DNA of 64,000 bases, from positions 1 to 64,000 of the forward strand of contig UGUC01000004.1 of the NCBI GenBank assembly GCA_900455155.1, given 5' to 3'. Position 1 is the first letter of the stretch, and each line of letters opens with the position of its first letter. The position numbers and the translations under genes were made by a program. The notes under the pieces are model-generated. The model saw only the letters and a program-made list of their open reading frames with translations, made no database searches and was not told where the DNA came from. Shown here in pieces: positions 11,993 through 23,305 of this stretch. The stretch is from Providencia stuartii. Lineage in GTDB: Bacteria; Pseudomonadota; Gammaproteobacteria; Enterobacterales; Enterobacteriaceae.

Positions 11993-12745
11993 TTAATACT
12001 TGCGGCAAGGTGCCGGTGCATATTGTGTATCCGCTGGGAACGGATTAGCGTCACATAATGGTAAGGTTTCGCGCACTTCAAAAAAAGCGATACCGATAAC
12101 GCCAATATTTCGTTCATCGCCTTGTACGTTTTGATTCACGTAGGATGATTCAGGCGCTGCAAAACGAAATGCGGCAACTTGGTTGTTATTCTTGCGAAAA
12201 CCTTCAATGGTCAGTTTTTTGCCTGGTCGAATTAAATAACCATTATTTTGGTAAGAACCTGCTTGCCCATTGAGGACATCAAGGCCGTCGACCGTTGTCA
12301 CTACCTCATAAGTTTTATTTCTATCGCTATTTAGGATCCGCAATGTATAGCGCATACCCTCAGTGGCTGGCAGTTTATATTGCCCTTGGGAATTACGGTA
12401 AATTGGCATTGGTTGCCCATACTCATTGGTTACTGCGACAGAGAGAGGAAATACCTTGATATAAGGTTGGGTGTAAGCATGATTTGGTACGCGTTCACCT
12501 TGATAATAAATAGTGACAGTATCATAGGGTTGATTCGTCATGCGAGTGGCTGTCACACCTTGGACGGAAGAGCGGATATCTTCACCCCATTGTGTACCCA
12601 ATGTTTTTGCACTGGATGTAGATTGTGCTTCATATGCCACATCTGAGCGAGAGTCTACCACTTGTCGTGGATAAGAAGAGCAGCCAGTAGTGACCAACAA
12701 AGCGGCACCGAATAACGTCGCAGTAGCTTGAAAATAGGAGCTCAT
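11993..12745 (-). CDS. Putative lipoprotein of unknown function
   Basis: A 250-residue product with a lipoprotein-like signal: MSSYFQATATLFGAALLVTTGCSS, with Cys22 as the probable lipidation site (the -3 position is Thr, so the lipobox is imperfect). The mature part is polar, rich in Asn, Gln and Tyr, and looks beta-structured (YDTVTIYYQGERVPNHAY, YTLRILNSDRNKTYEVVTTVDGLDV). The C-terminus has two cysteines (LPLCDANPF, APCRKY) that could form a disulphide. No enzyme motif is recognised. It lies between the autotransporter gene and metJ with its own probable terminator, so it seems to be transcribed alone. Confidence 0.7.
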   Translation of the reverse strand: MSSYFQATATLFGAALLVTTGCSSYPRQVVDSRSDVAYEAQSTSSAKTLGTQWGEDIRSSVQGVTATRMTNQPYDTVTIYYQGERVPNHAYTQPYIKVFPLSVAVTNEYGQPMPIYRNSQGQYKLPATEGMRYTLRILNSDRNKTYEVVTTVDGLDVLNGQAGSYQNNGYLIRPGKKLTIEGFRKNNNQVAAFRFAAPESSYVNQNVQGDERNIGVIGIAFFEVRETLPLCDANPFPADTQYAPAPCRKY

Positions 12746-12858
12746 GACTTTAATCCTTACGTATTTTATTTTCTATGGAAGAAGCACGTAAAGTGTAAAT
12801 AAGCACAAAAAATAAAGCTTGAAGGAAAGTCTGAAATAGAAATAAATAGGAATAATTC

Positions 12859-12914
12859 CCCTTATCTTAGTGATTGATCACCCTTCGCCAATTAAGACGA
12901 ATAAGATAAGGGGA
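12859..12914 (-). terminator. Long inverted repeat downstream of metJ
   Basis: CCCCTTATCTTA (12859-12870) is a perfect 12-base match to the reverse complement of 12903-12914, with a 32-base loop. It begins seven bases beyond the metJ stop on the minus strand. The large loop and the weak T-run make it an unusual terminator; it may stabilise the metJ 3' end instead. Confidence 0.4.
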
Positions 12915-12920
12915 TAGCGT

Positions 12921-13238
12921 TTAGTATTCCCAAGTTTCTGGGTCAATACCTAATTCACGCATAATCTCTTTTGCAGCCTCAGGAATTTCATCACTGCGCT
13001 CTTTACGCAAATCTTCATCATTTGGCAGCGGCTGTCCAGTGAAGGCATGCAAGAAAGCTTCACACAGTAATTCACTGTTCGTTGCATGACGCAAGTTATT
13101 GATTTGTCTACGAGTGCGCTCATCAGTTAAAATTTTCAGCACTTTTAATGGGATAGAGACTGTAATTTTTTTAACTTGCTCACTTTTTTTGCCATGCTCA
13201 GCATACGGACTGATATATTCACCGTTCCATTCAGCCAT
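12921..13238 (-). CDS. metJ: Methionine repressor MetJ
   Basis: A ribbon-helix-helix repressor that binds S-adenosylmethionine and represses methionine genes by binding tandem 8-bp met boxes. The product is 105 residues and begins [36 protein letters not shown] is the DNA-contacting beta ribbon and [21 protein letters not shown] the following helices. The length matches E. coli. It is divergent from metB, and the met boxes in the shared region (13471-13510) allow control of metB and possibly of metJ itself. Confidence 0.98.
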   Translation of the reverse strand: MAEWNGEYISPYAEHGKKSEQVKKITVSIPLKVLKILTDERTRRQINNLRHATNSELLCEAFLHAFTGQPLPNDEDLRKERSDEIPEAAKEIMRELGIDPETWEY

Positions 13239-13470
13239 GAGTTACCTTGGTTAGTTTCATCAATAATAAAAAAATAATATGCCCGTCATCTTTCAAAGAA
13301 CAAATATGAATAATCTCAGATCTCAAACCGACATATAAGTTAGTATACGCATCACATAAATTATCATAATTTCTGTTTTAAATTAATGCGTTAATTTACA
13401 TTGCGCAAATTACAATCAATTTACGCATAATCATTAGGGATGATTATTCCATTACTTGATATAAACGTAA

Positions 13471-13510
13471 AGAGGTTTAGACGTCTAGATATATTGACGT
13501 CCAAACATCC
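13471..13510. promoter_or_regulatory. MetJ operator with five tandem met boxes upstream of metB
   Basis: Five consecutive 8-base units occur: agaggttt, agacgtct, agatatat, tgacgtcc and aaacatcc. The second is a perfect consensus AGACGTCT and the others match in part, as in known operators where MetJ dimers bind cooperatively. The last box ends 42 bases before the metB start codon. Confidence 0.85.
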
Positions 13511-13552
13511 AGTGGGTATTATTTGACTCACCGTCAATCAGGAGAAGCGTTT

Positions 13553-14713
13553 ATGGCCCTCAAACCGTCGACTATCGCTATTCACAATGGATTAAATGAA
13601 GACTCGCAGTTTGGCTGCGTCGTGCCCCCTATTTACCTATCGAGTACTTATAATTTTACCGGCTTTAATGAGCCTCGAGTTCATGACTATTCGCGTAGAG
13701 GTAATCCTGGGCGCGATATTGTGCAAAGGACACTTGCACAACTTGAAGGCGGCAGCGGTGCGGTAATGACCAACAGCGGCATGTCGGCATTACATCTTTT
13801 ATGCACTGTTTTTCTGCAACCGGGTGATCTCTTGGTAGCCCCACATGATTGTTATGGGGGGAGCTATCGTTTATTTAATAGCCAGCACCAACGGGGAGCC
13901 TATCAGGTTCAGTTTATTAATCAAAATAACCGATCAGAGCTTCTTGCGGCGTTAGCGAAAAAGCCGAAGTTAGTCTTAATTGAAACACCAAGTAACCCAC
14001 TATTAAGTATTTATGATATTGAGCAGATTGCACGATTAGCGCATGATGCAGGGGCGTTTGTTGTTGTAGATAACACGTTTTTAAGCCCTGTCTTACAACA
14101 ACCTATCGCGTTAGGTGCCGATTTTGTGGTGCATTCTTGTACAAAATATCTTAATGGTCATTCAGATATTATTGCGGGGGCAGTGATTGCCAAAGAGGAA
14201 AAATGGGCCATAGAATTAGCATGGTGGGCGAATAATATTGGCGTCACTGGTGGGGCATTTGATAGTTATCTGTTGTTAAGAGGAATGAGAACGCTGTCAC
14301 CCAGAATTAAGCAGCAGCAGGCGAACGCCCAAGAAATCGTCAATTATCTTAAAGCCCAACCGTTGGTGAAAAAGTTATATTATCCTGGGTTAGCAGATCA
14401 TATCGGCCATGATCTTGCTGTGAAACAGCAAAAAGGTTTTGGGGCGATGTTGAGTTTTGAATTTAATGGCGATGAACAACAGTTACGTCGGTTTTTGAGT
14501 ACACTGTCATTATTTACACTTGCTGAGTCATTAGGTGGTGTTGAAACGCTTATTTCGCATACTGCCACCATGACACATGCAGGTATGTCGGCGGAGGCTC
14601 GGGCGGCAGCAGGGATCACAGATAGTTTATTGCGCATTTCTGTGGGCATCGAAGATAGCCAAGATCTCATTGCAGATTTAGACAATGCATTTAGGATAGC
14701 AGCACAACGTTAG
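13553..14713 (+). CDS. metB: Cystathionine gamma-synthase
   Basis: A PLP enzyme that joins O-succinylhomoserine and cysteine to give cystathionine in methionine synthesis. The 387-residue product has SSTYNF, DYSRRGNPGRD, SGMSALH, the PLP-lysine motif HSCTKYLNGHSD near residue 200, and NNIGVTGGAFDSYLLLRG. The ATG at 13553 is preferred because it follows AGGAG at a good distance and matches the family N-terminus, whereas the frame extends ten codons upstream. metL starts 11 bases after the stop, so both are one operon under the MetJ operator. Confidence 0.97.
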   Translation: MALKPSTIAIHNGLNEDSQFGCVVPPIYLSSTYNFTGFNEPRVHDYSRRGNPGRDIVQRTLAQLEGGSGAVMTNSGMSALHLLCTVFLQPGDLLVAPHDCYGGSYRLFNSQHQRGAYQVQFINQNNRSELLAALAKKPKLVLIETPSNPLLSIYDIEQIARLAHDAGAFVVVDNTFLSPVLQQPIALGADFVVHSCTKYLNGHSDIIAGAVIAKEEKWAIELAWWANNIGVTGGAFDSYLLLRGMRTLSPRIKQQQANAQEIVNYLKAQPLVKKLYYPGLADHIGHDLAVKQQKGFGAMLSFEFNGDEQQLRRFLSTLSLFTLAESLGGVETLISHTATMTHAGMSAEARAAAGITDSLLRISVGIEDSQDLIADLDNAFRIAAQR

Positions 14714-14724
14714 TGGAGTATTTG

Positions 14725-17167
14725 ATGAGTGTACTGACAGCAGTCGAGGCGGGGCCATGCCATCGCCAGTTACATAAGTTTGGGGGGTAGTAGTTTAGCC
14801 GATGTAAAATGTTATCAGCGAGTTGCCAACATTATGGCGAATTATAGCCAATCTGGTGACTTAATGGTCGTGTCCGCCGCTGGAAGTACAACAAATCAGC
14901 TTATTAATTGGTTGAAATTGAGTCAAAGTGATCGCATTTCGGCTCATCAAGTTCAACAATATTTACGTCGCTATCAGCAAGAATTGATCCATGGGCTATT
15001 GCCTGAAGAAAAAGCAGAACAATTAAATCGCCAGTTTGTTGAAGATCTCGAACGCTTAAGCGCTTTGTTAGATAGACCTATTAATGATGCTTCTTACGCT
15101 GAAGTGGTCGGTCATGGTGAAATTTGGTCTGCTCGTCTCATGTCGGCAGTATTAGAAGAGGCGGGTATGCAAAGTGCTTGGCTTGATGCACGTATGTTTT
15201 TACGTGCAGAAAGAGCGGCTCAGCCTCAGGTCGATGAATCGCAATCACGCCATTTATTACAACAGATTTTAGTGCAATATCCTCAGCATCGCCTTGTTGT
15301 TACAGGGTTTATTTCTCGTAACCATGCGGGAGAGACTGTTCTACTAGGGCGTAATGGGAGCGATTACTCTGCAACACAAGTCGGCGCATTAGCAGGGGTC
15401 GAGAAAGTCACCATTTGGAGTGATGTGGCGGGGGTTTACAGTGCGGATCCTCGTAAAATCAAAGACGCATGTTTACTGCCATTGTTGCGGCTGGATGAGG
15501 CAAGTGAGTTGGCTCGTCTTGCTGCGCCGGTGCTGCACACTCGCACGTTGCAACCCGTTTCCGTCAGTAATATCGATCTACAGTTAAGATGTAGCTATCA
15601 GCCTGAGCAGGGTTCGACAAAGATTGAGCGTGTTTTGGCTTCAGGAACAGGTGCTAAAATAGTCACTAGCCATGATGATGTTTGCCTAATTGAGTTAAGG
15701 CTGGCACAGGGGCGCGATTTTAATCAGATATATAAAGATATCGACTTATTATTAAAACGTACTCAGTTACGGCCACTGGCTCATGGCATCCACTCAGATA
15801 GAAACTTATTACAGTTCTGCTATACCTCTGAAGTGGTTGAAAGTGCACTGAATGTTTTAGAAGAAGCTGGGTTACCGGGCACCTTATCACTTCGTGAAGG
15901 TTTTTCATTAGTTGCATTGGTGGGGGCTGGGGTGTGCAAGAACCCACTGCATAGCCATCGTTTCTATGAGGAGTTAAAAGATCAACCTGTCGAGTTTGTT
16001 TGGCACTCAGAAGAGGGGATCAGCCTCGTCGCAGTATTGCGTTCAAACCAGACTGACCCTTTAATTCAAGGTATGCACCAAAGCCTCTTCCGTGCTGAAA
16101 AACGCATTGGCTTAGTCTTGTTTGGGAAGGGTAACATTGGTGCGCGTTGGTTGGAACTTTTTGCTGCCGAGCAACCAAATATCTCGGCACGCAGTGATTT
16201 TGATTTTGTCCTAGCAGGGGTAGTCGATAGCCGCCGTAGTTTACTGAATTATCAAGGCATTGATCCAAGCCGTGCACTCGCTTTCTTTGATGATGAAGCT
16301 GTCGAGCATGAAGATGATAATCTATTTTTATGGATGCGCGCCCATCCATATGATGATCTAGTCGTGCTTGATGTGACCGCGAGCGAATCTCTTGCTGAAA
16401 GCTATGTGGATTTTGCCAGCTATGGGTTCCATGTCATCAGTGCGAACAAAATTGCGGGAGCCGCACAAACCCAACAATATCGTCAAATACGTGATGCTTT
16501 TACGAAAACTGGCCGCCATTGGTTATATAACGCGACAGTTGGGGCTGGGTTACCTATTAACTATACGGTACGTGACCTGAAAGAGAGTGGTGATGCCATC
16601 TTAGCGATAAGTGGTATTTTCTCAGGGACGTTATCGTGGCTGTTTTTACAATTCGATGGCTCAGTGCCGTTTAGTGAATTAGTGGAACAAGCATGGCAGC
16701 AAGGTTTGACGGAGCCAGATCCCCGCATTGACCTTTCAGGGCAAGATGTGATGCGTAAATTGATCATCTTAGCGCGTGAAGCAGGTTATGAAATTGAGCC
16801 GAGTGATGTGCGTGTTGAATCATTAGTACCTGCCCAAGCAGAGTCTGGCTCTTTGGATGAGTTCTTTGAAAATAGTGCAGTTATCAATGAGCAGATGCAG
16901 CAACGTTTAGAAGCGGCTCAAGAAATGGGAATGGTGTTGCGTTATGTTGCACGGTTTGATGCGGTAAAAGGGCGTGCTCGGGTTGGTGTAGAGGCAGTTA
17001 AGCCTGATCATCCACTGTCATCGCTGCTGCCGGGTGATAATGTGTTTGCTATTGAAAGTCGTTGGTATCGTGATAATCCATTAGTCATACGGGGGCCCGG
17101 CGCTGGTCGTGATGTTACCGCGGGGGCGATCCAATCCGACCTTAATCGCCTTTCACAACTACTTTAA
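14725..17167 (+). CDS. metL: Bifunctional aspartokinase II / homoserine dehydrogenase II (one frameshift)
   Basis: Catalyses the first and third steps from aspartate toward methionine. Translation from ATG at 14725 gives MSVLTAVEAGPCHRQLHKFGG, then the frame fails in the six-G run 14782-14787; with five Gs it continues SSLADVKCYQRVANIM, as in known MetL. The rest is open to 17167. Motifs include TGFISRNHAGETVLLGRNGSD (kinase), GKGNIGARWLELF (NAD(P)-binding of the dehydrogenase) and GIFSGTLSWLF. Restored length is about 813 residues, normal for MetL. The insertion is probably a consensus error. Co-transcribed with metB. Confidence 0.93.
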
Positions 17168-17177
17168 TTTCGTTTAA

Positions 17178-17220
17178 AGATAGGCATCGGTGACGGTGCC
17201 TATCTACCGCTTAATTTTTT
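17178..17220 (+). terminator. Probable terminator of the metBL operon
   Basis: AGATAGGCA pairs with TGCCTATCT around a short GC-containing loop (17178-17205), followed by a T-run ending near 17220. It starts 11 bases after the metL stop. The rest of the gap up to 17561 holds AT-rich DNA that presumably carries the ppc promoter; nothing else was recognised. Confidence 0.75.
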
Positions 17221-17561
17221 CCTCTTTATTTTTTGCCTTTTTGTTCTGATGATTTAAATCTTAAGCAAGATTCATGTCTTAAAAGTGCTGAATCGACAAT
17301 ATATTGCGCTAAAACAAGACTTAAATAAGAAAAACTAATAAGAATGGAGGGTGTAATTAAATTTCAGAAAAATCCCCCAAAGCGCTTTTTTTCTGATATC
17401 TATATAGAGGCAAGGGTAAAATTTGGCGACTGCATCACAAAACAATAATTCTATCGCAGTTGGTTGAAATTTAATTACAGGAAATTAGGTCGCAGTTTGT
17501 TAACCGTCAGCAAACTTAGGTCGGGGTAGCATTCTGCCAAAAGCACAAGGTCAGGAGTCTC

Positions 17562-20203
17562 ATGAATCAGCAATATTCCGCAATGCGCAGTAATGTCAGT
17601 ATGCTGGGGTAAGCTACTTGGCGACACAATCAAGGAAGCATTAGGTGAGGATATCCTCGATAAAGTCGAATCAATTCGTAAGTTGTCAAAATCATCGCGT
17701 GCAGGCAATGAAGTACAACGCCAAAAGCTGTTGATGACACTGCAAAACCTATCTAATGATGAACTATTACCGGTTGCAAGAGCATTTAACCAATTTTTGA
17801 ACCTGACAAACGTTGCCGAACAATATCATAGCATTTCGCCACATGGTGAAGCAGCGAGTAACCCTGTGGCACTTAAAAAGCTGTTTAGTCGTTTAAAAGA
17901 GAAAAACTTTACCGATAGTGATCTTCGTCAAGCGGTTAACCAACTGTCGATCGAATTGGTGCTAACGGCCCATCCTACTGAAATTGCACGCCGCACCTTG
18001 ATCCATAAATTGGTTGAAGTGAATACCTGCTTATCACAACTCGATCATGATGATCTGGCTGATTACGAACGCAACAATATCATGCGTCGTTTACGCCAGT
18101 TGGTCGCTCAGTCGTGGCACACTGACGAAATCCGTAAAATACGTCCAACGCCAATTGATGAAGCCAAATGGGGTTTTGCCGTAGTTGAAAACTCACTTTG
18201 GGAAGCGGTTCCGGCTTTCCTACGTGAATTTAATGAGCAATTAGAAGACTCAATTGGTGCTGAACTGCCTGTCGAAGCAAACCCAATTCGTTTTACTTCT
18301 TGGATGGGGGGAGACCGCGACGGTAACCCGAATGTGACTGCGGAAGTGACTCGCCATGTATTACTACTTAGCCGCTGGAAAGCCGCAGATCTCTTTTTAA
18401 AAGATATCCAAGTGTTGGTTTCTGAACTGTCCATGACCGAAGCGACACCTGAGTTACGGGCGCTCGCTGGGGGAGATGAGGTAGATGAACCTTACCGGCA
18501 AATTGCAAAAAATTTGCGTAGCCAACTCTTTTCCACATTAGAGTATTTAGAACGCAAGGTAAAAGGCGAACAAGCACTACCACCAGCCGATTTACTGACC
18601 GACAATGCCCAATTGTGGGATCCACTATATGCCTGTTATCAATCGTTAATGGCCTGTGGTATGAGCATTATTGCGAATGGGCAGTTACTCGATACGTTAC
18701 GTCGTATACGGAGTTTTGGCTTGCAACTCGTTCGCATTGACGTTCGCCAAGAAAGTACTCGCCATACAGAAGCGCTTGCTGAATTAACGCAATATCTTGG
18801 GTTAGGGGATTATGCAGCTTGGAGTGAAGAGGAAAAACAAGCCTTTTTACTGTCTGAATTACAATCTCGTCGGCCGTTGATCCCTCGTCATTGGCAACCA
18901 AGCCCTGAAACGGCAGAAGTATTTGAAACTTGCCGCGTGATCGCAGAATCGAAAAATGACTCCATCGCAGCTTACGTCATTTCGATGGCGAAAGTTCCTT
19001 CCGATGTTCTGGCCGTTAAATTGCTCCTCAAAGAGGCGGGGGCATCCGTTCGCCTGCCTGTCGCACCTCTGTTTGAAACACTTGAAGATTTGAATAATGC
19101 TGAAAGTGTTATGCAAAAACTCTTGAGCATTGAGTGGTATCGTGAGCTGATTGATGACCGCCAAATGGTCATGATTGGCTACTCTGATTCGGCAAAAGAT
19201 GCTGGGGTGATGGCGGCATCATGGGCGCAATATCGTGCACAAGATGCGCTGATTAAGTTGTGCGACAAAGAAGGGGTCACTTTAACCTTGTTCCATGGAC
19301 GTGGAGGCACTATTGGCCGTGGTGGTGCGCCCGCTCATTCAGCACTCTTGTCACAACCGCCGGGCAGCCTGAAAGGGGGATTACGAGTGACTGAACAAGG
19401 TGAAATGATCCGCTTTAAGTTTGGTCTACCACAAGTGGCGATTAGCAGCCTTGCGCTGTATGCAAGCGCGATTTTAGAAGCTAATTTACTGCCGCCACCG
19501 GAGCCAAAACAAGAGTGGAAATCAGTGATGGATACCCTCTCTGACGTTTCTTGTGCGATGTACCGTGATTATGTTCGTGAGCAGCCTGATTTTGTACCTT
19601 ACTTCCGCGCTGCAACACCAGAGCTAGAATTAGGCAAGTTGCCGTTGGGGTCTCGTCCGGCAAAACGCCGTCCAACGGGGGGGCGTTGAGACATTACGTG
19701 CGATCCCATGGATTTTTGCATGGACACAAAATCGCCTCATGTTGCCTGCTTGGTTAGGGGCGGGAGCAGCGTTAAAATATGTGATTGAGAAAGAAGGCAA
19801 ACAAGCCATATTAGATGAAATGTGGCAACAATGGCCGTTCTTTAATACCCGTATCGCCATGCTGGAAATGGTTTATGCGAAGGCTGACTTGTGGCTGGCT
19901 GAATATTATGATCACCGTTTAGTGGAGGAGCGCCTTTGGCCTCTGGGTGTGAAATTACGTGAGCAGCTCTCTGAAGATATTAAGAGTGTGCTGGCGGTGT
20001 CCAAAGATGAAGCCTTAATGGCAGACTTACCTTGGATTGCGGAGTCAATTGCTTTACGTAATGTTTATACGGACCCGTTAAACGTTTTACAGGCCGAGCT
20101 ACTACACCGTTCTCGCCAGCAAGAGCATCCGGATCCTCGCGTTGAGCAAGCGTTGATGGTGACGATTGCAGGTGTTGCAGCGGGGATGCGTAATACCGGC
20201 TAG
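17562..20203 (+). CDS. ppc: Phosphoenolpyruvate carboxylase (two frameshifts)
   Basis: Anaplerotic enzyme forming oxaloacetate from PEP and bicarbonate. The start ATG at 17562 follows AGGAG and gives [16 protein letters not shown] before a break in the four-G run 17606-17609; a second break lies in the seven-G run 19677-19683, where KRRPTGG should continue [13 protein letters not shown]. Removing one G from each restores about 879 residues, close to the E. coli length. Motifs seen are [50 protein letters not shown], and the C-terminal MRNTG. Both insertions are probably consensus errors. Confidence 0.95.
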
Positions 20204-20280
20204 AAGATAATATTTTGGCCAGATCAATTCGCTGGTTTGGCCGATAAAATGTGCAATATCACATCACGCACGACAACAGT

Positions 20281-20317
20281 AAGAAGGCTGCCAAGTTGAA
20301 ATGGGGCCTTCTTTTTT
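20281..20317 (+). terminator. Probable terminator downstream of ppc
   Basis: AAGAAGGC and GCCTTCTT pair around a 17-base loop and are followed by a T-run (to 20317). The remainder of the gap to lemA (20318-20602) is AT-rich and presumably carries the lemA promoter; no gene was seen in it. Confidence 0.7.
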
Positions 20318-20602
20318 ATTTATCTATTGACGAATAATTGACAGCGTCCGACACATTTTTCTGTATTTCGTTTTACCGCGTGATATCGCTTATCTTATTT
20401 AAATCGGCGGCAAGAATTTTACCAATATTTATGTTAAGTTGCTAAAATAGGGATTAGTTCTGTACTAAATAGAGCTAGCTCGCTCATATATCAAACTATT
20501 CACTTTCTATCGATGAATTAATGGAATGATGAATGTAGGTCAGATTCAATTTATTTCTGTTGTGCTCAACAATGGATATACGAAGGATAGAGTGTCATCA
20601 CA

Positions 20603-21196
20603 ATGCGTAAACTGATTATCTCCATTTTAGCTCTTATCATTATTATTTCGGTCATTGTCGTTACCAACTACAATAGTATTCAGCAAAATGATGAGGTTGT
20701 TGACGCTGCCGCATCCGAAGTGATTAACCAATATCAACGTCGTGCTGATCTTATTCCGAATTTAGTCAATACGGTAAAAGGTTACTCTGGTTATGAAAAT
20801 AAAGTTCTCATGGAAGTTGTGAAATTAAGGACGGAAGTGGGGCAAATTAAAGTGGATGCAAGTGCATTATCAGATCCGGCTATTTTAGCGGAGTATCAAA
20901 AAGCACAAGCACAATTAGGGCAATCATTATCCCGTTTATTAGCCATATCGGAAAGTTATCCTGATCTTAAAGCCAGCCCATTATATCAAGATTTAATGAC
21001 GCAACTGGAAGGCGCTGAAAATCGTATTACCGTTGCAAGGGGTCGTTATATTGAAGCCGTTCGTCAATACAATACACAAATCAGAAAGTTTCCTAGCAAC
21101 TTGATTGCAAGTTATTTTGGGTATTCTGCAAAAGCGAATTTTAAAGCAGATAACGAACAGGCGATAAAAACAGTACCTACGGTGGATTTTAATTGA
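20603..21196 (+). CDS. lemA: LemA family membrane-anchored protein
   Basis: A 197-residue protein with one N-terminal membrane anchor (LIISILALIIIISVIVV, residues 4-20) and a helical extracytoplasmic part. The family motif is clear: NEVVDAA-type start (NDEVVDAAASEVINQYQRRADLIPNLVNTVKGY), followed by AQAQLGQSLSRLLAISESYPDLKA and RGRYIEAVRQYNT, and the end FPSNLIASYFGY. LemA proteins occur beside TPM-domain proteins in many bacteria; the biochemical role is not established. The next gene overlaps its stop codon, so the two are translationally coupled. Neither is in the corresponding E. coli region. Confidence 0.92.
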   Translation: MRKLIISILALIIIISVIVVTNYNSIQQNDEVVDAAASEVINQYQRRADLIPNLVNTVKGYSGYENKVLMEVVKLRTEVGQIKVDASALSDPAILAEYQKAQAQLGQSLSRLLAISESYPDLKASPLYQDLMTQLEGAENRITVARGRYIEAVRQYNTQIRKFPSNLIASYFGYSAKANFKADNEQAIKTVPTVDFN

Positions 21197-22296
21197 AATA
21201 TCGGCATGTGATCTGGCTATTATTGTTCTGTGTATTTAGCAGTGGAAGCTGGGCTACGCAGCGAATCCAACTCCCTGCATTGGGTAGTGATAGGGTGCTC
21301 GACCGTGCAGGCCTATTAAGTGAGTCGCAATACCACACTTTAAATAGCCAGTTATTAAATTTTGAAAAGCAGCGTGGTGATGGCACACAATTTGTTGTTT
21401 ATATTGTTCCAACTACAGGTAATGAAACAATAGAACAATTTTCATTACGCGCGTTTAATCGTTGGGGGTTAGGCCAAAAAGGCAAAAATAATGGTGTATT
21501 GCTGGTTGTATCGATAGACGATCGCAATATGCGCTTTGAAGTTGGGTATGGTTATGAAGGGGTCATGACCGATGCGATTGCTGGGCGTATCATTCGTCAA
21601 AGTATGATACCTGATTTTAAAGACAACCAGTATTACGCTGGGATCCAAAATGGCGTATCTCGTGCGATTAATGTGATGAATGAGGCACCAGACTATCAAA
21701 TGGGGGAAGTGCATAATGGAATTGTGCTACCAAAGAGTGTAGAACATTATAAGCTTTTCTATTTTATATCATTTATCGCAGCTTATTTTACGATGTTATT
21801 TTATGGTACTAAAAAGCGTCGGCTATATCTTGAAAAAGAAATTTATAGCATAGAGTATGCGAGTAAATCCAAACGGGCAAAGAAACAGAAACAGTTAGCC
21901 AAGCTGAAAAAGTATTATCAATATAAATACTACTTTCCTTCGTTATTTAGTACCTTGTTGATGACGATACTCTATTATTTAGCACTCATGTTATTGGCGA
22001 TATGGCTAGAAGGAGACTTTAGCCCTATTTTATTCCTGTTTGTGGCGCTATTTTTTGTGGTAGGGAGCATGTTTGCTACTCCAATACTGTTTCTTGTGAT
22101 CCATACCATTTCGCCTACTTACCGACAACAACGACGGGAATGGCATGATATTTGCCGTTACTATTATTTACCCTCTTCTTCTTTTAGCTCATCAGACTTT
22201 TCGAGTTCATCGAGTTCATCGAGTTCATCAAGTGATAGCTCCAGCGGAGGTGGTGGTGGATCCAGTGGCGGTGGCGGTGCGTCAGGGAGTTGGTAA
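21193..22296 (+). CDS. TPM-domain (YgcG-like) membrane protein with Ser/Gly-rich tail
   Basis: A 367-residue protein. The start is TTG at 21193, inside the lemA stop (TTGA overlap), and the first residues form a signal peptide (IWLLLFCVFSSGSWA). Residues about 32-160 are a TPM domain: VLDRAGLLSESQ, FVVYIVPTTGNETIEQFSLRAFNRWGLGQKGKNNGVLLVVS, and RFEVGYGYEGVMTD. Three hydrophobic stretches follow (about 183-204, 252-272, 277-300) around a basic segment rich in Lys and Tyr. The tail is almost wholly Ser then Gly and ends GASGSW. The architecture is typical of the partner of LemA. Function is unknown; some TPM proteins are proposed to act in membrane or photosystem repair. Confidence 0.88.
   Translation: MKYRHVIWLLLFCVFSSGSWATQRIQLPALGSDRVLDRAGLLSESQYHTLNSQLLNFEKQRGDGTQFVVYIVPTTGNETIEQFSLRAFNRWGLGQKGKNNGVLLVVSIDDRNMRFEVGYGYEGVMTDAIAGRIIRQSMIPDFKDNQYYAGIQNGVSRAINVMNEAPDYQMGEVHNGIVLPKSVEHYKLFYFISFIAAYFTMLFYGTKKRRLYLEKEIYSIEYASKSKRAKKQKQLAKLKKYYQYKYYFPSLFSTLLMTILYYLALMLLAIWLEGDFSPILFLFVALFFVVGSMFATPILFLVIHTISPTYRQQRREWHDICRYYYLPSSSFSSSDFSSSSSSSSSSSDSSSGGGGGSSGGGGASGSW
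22201..22227 (+). repeat. Three perfect 9-bp tandem repeats inside the Ser-rich tail
   Basis: TCGAGTTCA occurs three times in succession and codes Ser residues. The unit length is a multiple of three, so changes in copy number would lengthen or shorten the poly-Ser tail without breaking the frame. Confidence 0.9.
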
Positions 22297-22307
22297 TAAA
22301 ACAAGAT

Positions 22308-22338
22308 GTATGAAGGTCGCAAAGTGCGGCCTTCATAC
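22308..22338. terminator. Hairpin between the convergent TPM gene and metF
   Basis: GTATGAAGGTCGC and GCGGCCTTCATAC pair almost perfectly around a short loop. It lies 11 bases past the TPM stop and 16 bases beyond the metF stop on the other strand. There is no strong T-run on either side, so it may work as a bidirectional stabiliser or a weak terminator. Confidence 0.55.
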
Positions 22339-22354
22339 TATTTGGAGATAGAGG

Positions 22355-23248
<894 letters not shown>

Positions 23249-23305
23249 TCATGACTTTGTATATAGCGAAACCATTATGGTATCGATAGTTTATTATATC
23301 CATTT

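Noticed and set aside
14780..17167. A shorter metL starting at TTG 14780 as an intact gene
   Set aside because: It would lack the kinase N-terminus, which is present upstream in another frame and restored by removing one G; no ribosome site precedes the TTG.
22195..22285. CRISPR-like or simple-sequence array
   Set aside because: The short repeats are contiguous, 9 bases long and in frame with the Ser/Gly tail; there are no spacers.
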